Shown here one piece after another: positions 5,879 through 9,956 of a stretch of 9,956 bases of DNA; within the stretch, counting starts at the first letter, position 1, and each line of letters opens with the position of its first letter. A program made the translations under genes and the position numbers. The notes under the pieces are model-generated. The model searched no databases, was not told where the DNA came from, and worked only from the letters and a program-made list of their open reading frames with translations. This DNA comes from Neptunomonas sp. (lineage in GTDB: Bacteria > Pseudomonadota > Gammaproteobacteria > Pseudomonadales > Balneatricaceae). The stretch spans positions 1 to 9,956 of the forward strand of contig SDWN01000425.1 of assembly GCA_004195305.1 (NCBI GenBank), written 5' to 3'.

Positions 5879-5898
5879 CGATCGATCAGCACCGATCG
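5879..5898. promoter_or_regulatory. Paired CGATCG palindromes upstream of dctP
   Basis: CGATCG occurs at 5879-5884 and again at 5893-5898, separated by ATCAGCAC. Each half is itself a palindrome and the two together form a dyad of 20 bp about 140 bp upstream of dctP. This suits an activator or repressor site for the TRAP operon. The binding protein is not visible in the window. Confidence 0.35.
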
Positions 5899-6036
5899 CA
5901 AGGTTTGCAGATGAAACCAGCAACAGTGGAATGCTTGACCCCCTCCCTTGAGTCCCGCAACTAAGGACACAATGGCGGTACTAAAATAATAAACGTCCGC
6001 GCCCTAAGGCGACTGGGCTATAAACCGGAGCTACCT

Positions 6037-7053
6037 ATGTACCCTAAGCATAAAATCGCTAAAGCGCTTTCCTTTTCTCTCGCCCTCGCTGTCACTGCCG
6101 GCAGCAGCATGATGGCCCAGGCCAAAACCTTTAAAGTTGCCGTTGGCGATGGCGCTGGCGGTACCCAGCACGAACTGGGTAAAAAATTCACCGCTGAGTT
6201 TAAGCAACGCACGGGAGGCAAGCACAGAGCGAAACTGTTCCTCAATGGCCAGCTCGGCAGCGAGCAGGATACCGTCAACGATGCGGCGATCGGCACCCTG
6301 GATTTCTCAATCCTGGCGATCAATAACGTCACCCCTTTCTCCCCCAGCGTCGGCGTACTGACCCTGCCCTACATGATCCAAAGCCTCGACGATGCGGTTA
6401 AGCTGACCCAGGGGGACGTCGGTAAAGAACTGGTAGCCAACACCCTGCGCGATGCTAACGTCCGTATCATCGGCTGGGCTTACTCCGGTTTCCGGGTCCT
6501 GACCAACTCCAAGCGCCCGATCACCACGCTGGCAGACCTACAGGGCGTCGTGGTGCGTGTCCCCAAGAACGAAATCATGATCGACACCTATAAGGCCTGG
6601 GGTATCAACCCAACGCCGATGGCCTGGTCCGAAACCTTCACCGCCCTGCAGCAGCGCGTGGTAGACGGTCAGGACAACCCGTATATCACCAACTACGCGA
6701 TGAAATTTGACGAAGTTCAGAAATACGTGACCAACATCCGTTACCTGTTCTCCATCGAGCCACTGATCGTATCTGAATCCGTGTTCCAGGATCAGAAGCC
6801 GGCAGTACAGAAAGCAATATTGGAAGCGGGTGAAGCCGCCACTCAACACAGCGCCGCCTGGTTAGCCGACCAGGAAGGCAACATCAAGAAAGAGCTGGCC
6901 AATCGTGGCATGGAGATCTCTGACCCCGCCAATGGCGAAAAGGAATGGATCGAGAAAGCAACCACCACCGTCTGGCCTAAGTACTACGAAAGCATCGGTG
7001 GCAAAGCCAAGCTTAACAAAGTCCTCCGCTCCCTCGGTCGAGAAGGCGTATAA
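6037..7053 (+). CDS. dctP: TRAP transporter periplasmic solute-binding protein, DctP family
   Basis: This is the extracytoplasmic receptor of a tripartite ATP-independent periplasmic transporter. It captures a carboxylate substrate and hands it to the DctQM membrane pair. The 338-residue precursor has a signal peptide (basic start, hydrophobic core about 9-22) with a likely cleavage after AQA at residue 29. The mature part has the DctP fold. By comparison with SiaP of Haemophilus, Arg153 (SGFRVLTNS), Arg174 (VVVRVP) and Asn214 (DGQDNPY) occupy the three conserved ligand positions, and Arg174 is the invariant carboxylate-binding arginine. GGAG at 6027-6030 precedes the ATG by 6 nt. It is first in the dctPQM order. 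The family covers C4-dicarboxylates, sialic acid, ectoine, keto acids and sugar acids, and the exact substrate cannot be read by eye. Confidence 0.93.
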   Translation: MYPKHKIAKALSFSLALAVTAGSSMMAQAKTFKVAVGDGAGGTQHELGKKFTAEFKQRTGGKHRAKLFLNGQLGSEQDTVNDAAIGTLDFSILAINNVTPFSPSVGVLTLPYMIQSLDDAVKLTQGDVGKELVANTLRDANVRIIGWAYSGFRVLTNSKRPITTLADLQGVVVRVPKNEIMIDTYKAWGINPTPMAWSETFTALQQRVVDGQDNPYITNYAMKFDEVQKYVTNIRYLFSIEPLIVSESVFQDQKPAVQKAILEAGEAATQHSAAWLADQEGNIKKELANRGMEISDPANGEKEWIEKATTTVWPKYYESIGGKAKLNKVLRSLGREGV

Positions 7054-7064
7054 ATAACGCCAAG

Positions 7065-7089
7065 GGGTAATCGGTTTAAGCGGTTACCC
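7065..7089 (+). promoter_or_regulatory. Intercistronic hairpin just after dctP
   Basis: GGGTAATCG (7065-7073) pairs with CGGTTACCC (7081-7089), 9 bp with one wobble and a 7-nt loop, starting 12 bp after the dctP stop. No T run follows. Such stems commonly protect the 3' end of binding-protein messages, which fits the need for more DctP than membrane subunits. Confidence 0.55.
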
Positions 7090-7099
7090 AGCTAAATAC

Positions 7100-7169
7100 T
7101 GCACTCTTCGCTGTAATTGGAGTCAGCCTCGTAGAGGTTGGCTACTCTATAGCCAGAGTGCATTTTTTT
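7100..7169 (+). terminator. Terminator-like structure between dctP and dctQ
   Basis: TGCACTCT (7100-7107) and AGAGTGCA (7155-7162) are perfectly complementary, with further short pairing inside (CCTC/GAGG around GTA near 7127-7137). Seven T follow at 7163-7169. It looks like an intrinsic terminator with a branched head, placed 25 bp before dctQ. Partial read-through would give less dctQM than dctP. An alternative fold could make it an attenuator. Confidence 0.65.
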
Positions 7170-7194
7170 AGACCTCTCACCGGGAGTATCAATC

Positions 7195-7770
7195 ATGACC
7201 AAAACAAGATTTCTCCTCAAGATTCTCGATAACCTTGAGAGCTATGTCTGCCGGGCACTGTTGGCACTGTTTGTGCTTTTACTGTTCGCCCAGATTGTTT
7301 CCAGAGAGGTGTTTCAACAATCGCTCTCCTGGTCAGAAGAGCTGGCCGTGTACATGTTTGTCTGGTTCGTTTTTTTCGCTGCCAGCTACGCCGCCAAGTT
7401 GTCGGCCCACAACCGGGTGACGTTTCACTTTAAATGGTTACCCGAAAAAATGGCCATAACCATGGAAGCGATGGCCGATCTGATCTGGATCGCTTTCAAC
7501 TGCTACTTCATATACCTGTCCTACGATTTTGTCTTCAACAAAATGAACCTTTTCTGGAAATCCCAGACCCTAGGTGTGCCGATGAAGTACATCTACCTGA
7601 TCCTGCCCATCGCCTTCAGCCTGATGACCCTCCGCATTATTCAGGTCAATTACTACAAGCTGGTCAAAGGGATCGATGTACGCGATCCCGAATCACTGGA
7701 ACTGGACGAACTAATAGAAAGTAACGGCGACGATAACGACGCTCAAAAAAACAATAACGCAGCGCCATAA
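7195..7770 (+). CDS. dctQ: TRAP transporter small membrane subunit, DctQ family
   Basis: The inner-membrane small subunit of the TRAP transporter partners DctM and supports docking of the loaded DctP. The 191-residue product has four hydrophobic helices at about 18-37, 50-67, 93-114 and 131-151. It carries the family motif SWSEELAVYMFVWFVFFAA (45-63) with the conserved W-x-E-E. The hydrophilic C-terminal tail (about 160-191) is rich in Asp, Glu and Asn and probably cytoplasmic; such tails vary widely. GGGAG (7182-7186) lies 8 nt before the ATG. Only 14 bp separate it from dctM, so the two are translated from one message. Confidence 0.93.
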   Translation: MTKTRFLLKILDNLESYVCRALLALFVLLLFAQIVSREVFQQSLSWSEELAVYMFVWFVFFAASYAAKLSAHNRVTFHFKWLPEKMAITMEAMADLIWIAFNCYFIYLSYDFVFNKMNLFWKSQTLGVPMKYIYLILPIAFSLMTLRIIQVNYYKLVKGIDVRDPESLELDELIESNGDDNDAQKNNNAAP

Positions 7771-7784
7771 ACCGGAGTCGACTC

Positions 7785-9128
7785 ATGGCTGAATCAACGA
7801 TTGTTCTTATCCTGTTCGGATCCTTTTTCCTGCTGCTGGTGCTGGGCGCTCCCATCACCGTATCGCTGGGGGTCTCGGCACTGCTCTCCTTCATCTATCT
7901 GGAGGAGAACCCGATCAAACTGGTACAGATCGCCTTTACCTCGGTGGGTTCCTTCCCGCTGATGGCACTGCCCGCCTTTATCCTCGCAGGAGCGCTGATG
8001 GAGGCCGCTGGCATCTCCAAACGGCTGGTCAATCTAGCCGAGAGTTTCGCCGGACCCTTTACCGGCGGTATGTCCGCCGCCACCGTACTGGCGTGCATGT
8101 TCTTCGGTGCTATTTCAGGCAGCGGCCCTGCCACCACGGCAGCGGTAGGCATGCTGATGATCCCGGCGATGGTCAAACGCGGTTATGATCGCGGCTACGC
8201 GGCGGCTATCACCGCCTCCTCCGGCGGCCTGGGAATTATCATTCCGCCGTCAATTCCGATGGTGATCTTCGGCATCTCCGCCATCGGCCTGACCGTGCCG
8301 CCCGAGGCGATCGAAAAATACGGCAGTTTCCAGACGGTCTCCATCTCGACCCTGTTTATCGCCGGATTTATGCCCGCACTGGTGATCTCTATCAGCCTGC
8401 TGATCATGAATTATTTCCGCTGCAAAAAAGCCGGCTACAAGGGCACCAGCGAAGGCTGGTCGCTAGGCCATATCGGCGACGCCTTCAAGAAGGGGTTCTG
8501 GTCGCTGCTGGCACCGCTGGTGATCCTGGGGGGGATCTATTCAGGCTTTTTCACTCCCACCGAGTCGGCTATCGTAGCAATCTTCTACACCCTGATGATT
8601 GGCTGGTTTGTCCATAAGGAGCTGAAGTGGAAAGATCTGGTACATTCGTTAGAGACCACGACCTGGCTGTCGGGACGGGTACTGTTGATCCTGTTTACCG
8701 CCACCGTCTTTGGCCGGGTACTGGTGGAGAACGAGATCCCCGACTCCATCGCCACCTCCATGCTGAGCCTAACCGACAACGTCTACCTGATCTGGACCAT
8801 GATCATCGCTTTCTTACTGTTCGTAGGGATGTTTATGGAGACCCTGGCGGCGATCATGATTCTGACCCCGGTACTGCTGCCGGTCACCTACAGCCTGGGG
8901 ATCGACCCGATCCACTTCGGTGTGGTGCTGATCTGCTGTCTGTCGATCGGTTTTGCCACCCCGCCGCTGGGAGAAAACCTGTTCGTGGCCTCGGGAATAT
9001 CCGATACCCCGCTGGAGGATATCACCGCCAAGGCGCTGCCCTTTGTCGCCATTTCGGTAATAGGGGTCTTTGTCATCGCCTTCGTTCCGGAGATAACGTT
9101 GTTTCTGCCCAGGCTATTGGCAGGCTGA
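7785..9128 (+). CDS. dctM: TRAP transporter large permease subunit, DctM family
   Basis: This is the sodium-coupled transport subunit of the TRAP system, in the inner membrane. The 447-residue product is hydrophobic throughout with about 11-12 membrane segments. The conserved TRAP-large core is present: GAISGSGPATTAAVGMLMIP (108-127), KRGYDRGYAAAITASSGGLG (131-150) and IIIPPSIPMVIFG (151-163), regions that in solved TRAP structures line the sodium and substrate sites. A second repeat-like half contains ATPPLGENLF near the C-terminus. GGAG in the 14-bp gap after dctQ serves as ribosome-binding site. Length and motifs are complete, with no sign of frameshift, and separate DctQ and DctM genes mean it is not a fused QM type. 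Confidence 0.95.
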   Translation: MAESTIVLILFGSFFLLLVLGAPITVSLGVSALLSFIYLEENPIKLVQIAFTSVGSFPLMALPAFILAGALMEAAGISKRLVNLAESFAGPFTGGMSAATVLACMFFGAISGSGPATTAAVGMLMIPAMVKRGYDRGYAAAITASSGGLGIIIPPSIPMVIFGISAIGLTVPPEAIEKYGSFQTVSISTLFIAGFMPALVISISLLIMNYFRCKKAGYKGTSEGWSLGHIGDAFKKGFWSLLAPLVILGGIYSGFFTPTESAIVAIFYTLMIGWFVHKELKWKDLVHSLETTTWLSGRVLLILFTATVFGRVLVENEIPDSIATSMLSLTDNVYLIWTMIIAFLLFVGMFMETLAAIMILTPVLLPVTYSLGIDPIHFGVVLICCLSIGFATPPLGENLFVASGISDTPLEDITAKALPFVAISVIGVFVIAFVPEITLFLPRLLAG

Positions 9129-9144
9129 CAAAGTAATCACGCAA

Positions 9145-9196
9145 CGGTAACTATAACCGCCAATACCGTGCTCGCCACCGTAACTGTGTGGCGGGC
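9145..9196 (+). promoter_or_regulatory. Two hairpins between dctM and the Usp gene
   Basis: CGGTA (9145-9149) pairs with TACCG (9164-9168). Directly after it, GCTCGCCAC (9170-9178) pairs with GTGGCGGGC (9188-9196), 9 bp with one wobble. No T run follows. The second stem ends 10 nt before the Shine-Dalgarno of the Usp gene, so it could modulate translation or processing rather than terminate. Confidence 0.5.
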
Positions 9197-9221
9197 AGAT
9201 CCCTCCTAAGGAGCCGCCCCT

Positions 9222-9770
9222 ATGCTGCCCGAAATTAAAAAAATCCTGTACTGCACCGACCTATCCAAGAACGCCTCCTATGCGTTCAAATACGCCGCCT
9301 ACCTGGCCAAACAGACCGGCGCCGAGATACATATGCTACACATCGTGGAAAAACTCTCGAGTGACGCCCGTATCACCCTGCAGACCTACGTGATGAGCGC
9401 CAAGGCACGTGACGAGTTTCTCAATCATCGCATCGACCACGCCAAGGATCTGCTGAAGCAGCGTCAGGAGTATTTCTGGGATGTGCTGGCGCCCACCGAA
9501 AAAGCACTGCGCAGCCAGATCGCCTCCATCGATGTCATCGAGCACTATCCGGCCGAGAGTATTCTTAAACGCTCAAAGGAGCTCGACGTGGGTTTGATCA
9601 TCATGGGCGCACACGAAAAGGGGATCATGCACACCTTCCTCGGCTCTGTCGCCAAGAGCGTGCTACGCCGCTCAAGAATCCCCACCCTGATCGTACCGCT
9701 GCCGGAAAAGGACGAACTTAAACGCCAAAAGGCGTTGCGAACAAATGGCTCGCCAACCTCATCAGCCTAG
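9222..9770 (+). CDS. Universal stress protein (UspA family) linked to the TRAP operon
   Basis: The 182-residue cytoplasmic protein has the Usp alpha/beta fold. The first strand and Asp are IKKILYCTDLS (5-15), with Asp13 at the usual nucleotide-contact position. AEIHMLHIVE (34-43) follows, then a long helical segment (about 47-98), VGLIIMGAHEKG (123-134) and RIPTLIVPLP (152-161). It is longer than a typical 140-150 residue Usp because of the middle helix and a basic tail. The canonical ATP loop G-x2-G-x9-G-S/T is altered: Gly129 is followed by Ala, His and Glu132 in place of the second glycine, and the loop to Gly141-Ser142 is one residue short. A strong TAAGGAG (9207-9213) precedes the ATG. 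It lies 93 bp after dctM. TeaD of Halomonas, a Usp encoded with the ectoine TRAP transporter, is the known parallel. Confidence 0.9.
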   Translation: MLPEIKKILYCTDLSKNASYAFKYAAYLAKQTGAEIHMLHIVEKLSSDARITLQTYVMSAKARDEFLNHRIDHAKDLLKQRQEYFWDVLAPTEKALRSQIASIDVIEHYPAESILKRSKELDVGLIIMGAHEKGIMHTFLGSVAKSVLRRSRIPTLIVPLPEKDELKRQKALRTNGSPTSSA

Positions 9771-9858
9771 CCCCACTCGCCGAGGATACTCGACTCCCAC
9801 ATACAAATACTCCATTAAATCCATGGGTAATCACGCAACAGCAAACAGCTAACGTGCT

Positions 9859-9876
9859 GTCGGTATTCATGCCGAC
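9859..9876 (+). terminator. Hairpin downstream of the Usp gene
   Basis: GTCGG (9859-9863) pairs with CCGAC (9872-9876) around an 8-nt loop, close after a second stem at 9838-9860. There is no T run. It is at best a processing or stability element at the end of the TRAP-usp transcript. Confidence 0.3.
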
Positions 9877-9878
9877 TA

Positions 9879-9956
9879 GCAGGTTGTTGAAAAGCTACCT
9901 GCGTTGCCGGTACGTCGTTAAAAACGACCTCAAAATGCTCATTTATACCTATAAAC
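9879..9956. repeat. Start of a palindromic interspersed-repeat-like element, cut by the window edge
   Basis: GCAGGT (9879-9884) pairs with ACCTGC (9897-9902), and GTCGTT (9914-9919) pairs with AACGAC (9923-9928). The text GCAGGTTGTTGAAAA followed by AAAACGACCTCAAAATGCTC and an ATTTATACC stretch resembles, from memory, large imperfect palindromes scattered between genes in several marine gammaproteobacteria, in which the other half would follow beyond the window. Identification by memory only; no transposase is visible. Confidence 0.4.

Larger units (their letters stand above)
5396..6036. other. 641-bp non-coding region between folD and dctP, rich in inverted repeats
   Basis: I see no credible gene here; the minus-strand frame that crosses 5396-5647 overlaps the folD end and has no family features. 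The region holds a 13-bp tandem repeat (5406-5431), a series of hairpins (5468-5713), a T8 run (5603-5610), a long-range inverted repeat (5742-5816) and a double CGATCG motif (5879-5898). These are listed separately where clear. For dctP, TAAAAT (5982-5987) could be a -10, but no good -35 is in place, which suggests an activator-dependent promoter. A sigma-54 site was sought and not convincingly found. Confidence 0.6.
9133..9839 (+). repeat. 13-bp direct repeat GTAATCACGCAAC on both sides of the Usp gene
   Basis: The identical 13-mer occurs at 9133-9145, right after the dctM stop, and at 9827-9839, right after the Usp gene. Each copy runs into a hairpin: CGGTA/TACCG after the first, ACAGCA/TGCTGT (9838-9843 with 9855-9860) after the second. 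About one chance 13-bp match is expected in a window of this size, so position rather than length makes it notable. Confidence 0.4.

Noticed and set aside
7745..7751. Run of seven A near the end of dctQ as a slippage site
   Set aside because: It is in the non-conserved tail and no overlapping downstream frame would benefit; dctM has its own ribosome-binding site.
8627..9136. 169-codon plus-strand frame inside dctM
   Set aside because: Out-of-frame shadow of a conserved permease; Arg- and His-rich translation without membrane segments.

Overview
The window looks like a chromosomal stretch from a Gram-negative, aerobic gammaproteobacterium. The Oceanospirillales or a related marine group is my best guess. 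This rests on the gene families present (class III ADH with S-formylglutathione hydrolase, a divergent LysR regulator, a CspA-type protein with a long leader, and a DctPQM TRAP transporter followed by a universal stress protein) and on moderate GC content. No plasmid, phage, transposase, CRISPR or RNA gene was found. The genus cannot be fixed from the sequence alone.

Layout. On the minus strand, positions 2272 down to 244 carry the glutathione-dependent formaldehyde pathway: frmA (S-hydroxymethylglutathione dehydrogenase), then fghA (S-formylglutathione hydrolase), separated by an intercistronic hairpin. A weak open frame without a stop runs from 236 off the left edge. On the plus strand, divergent from frmA, is a LysR-type regulator (2382-3251); the 109-bp shared promoter region holds two inverted repeats. 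Next come a cold-shock protein (3556-3762) with a ~150-nt leader and a strong terminator, an MTH1187-family thiamine-binding protein (4002-4307), and folD (4526-5395) with a two-hairpin leader. A 641-bp non-coding region (5396-6036), rich in inverted repeats, separates folD from a TRAP transporter operon: dctP (6037-7053), dctQ (7195-7770), dctM (7785-9128) and a downstream UspA-family gene (9222-9770). The right edge enters a palindromic, repeat-like sequence.

How the genes fit together. FrmA oxidises the formaldehyde-glutathione adduct to S-formylglutathione. FghA hydrolyses this to formate and glutathione. The LysR protein probably controls the pair. FolD interconverts methylene-, methenyl- and formyl-tetrahydrofolate, so the left half has a loose one-carbon theme, although folD is not in the same transcript as frmA. 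The right half is a complete TRAP system: a periplasmic binding protein with the conserved carboxylate-binding arginine, a small four-helix membrane subunit, a large permease subunit, and a cytoplasmic Usp protein comparable in position to TeaD of the Halomonas ectoine transporter. Structured RNA between dctP and dctQ would allow binding protein to be made in excess of the membrane subunits.

Overall this is mostly ordinary housekeeping and transport content. I found no convincing unknown system. The points most worth a second look are the regulatory structures (frmA/LysR dyads, intercistronic hairpins, the folD leader and the folD-dctP spacer), the altered ATP motif in the Usp protein, and the palindromic repeat at the right edge.
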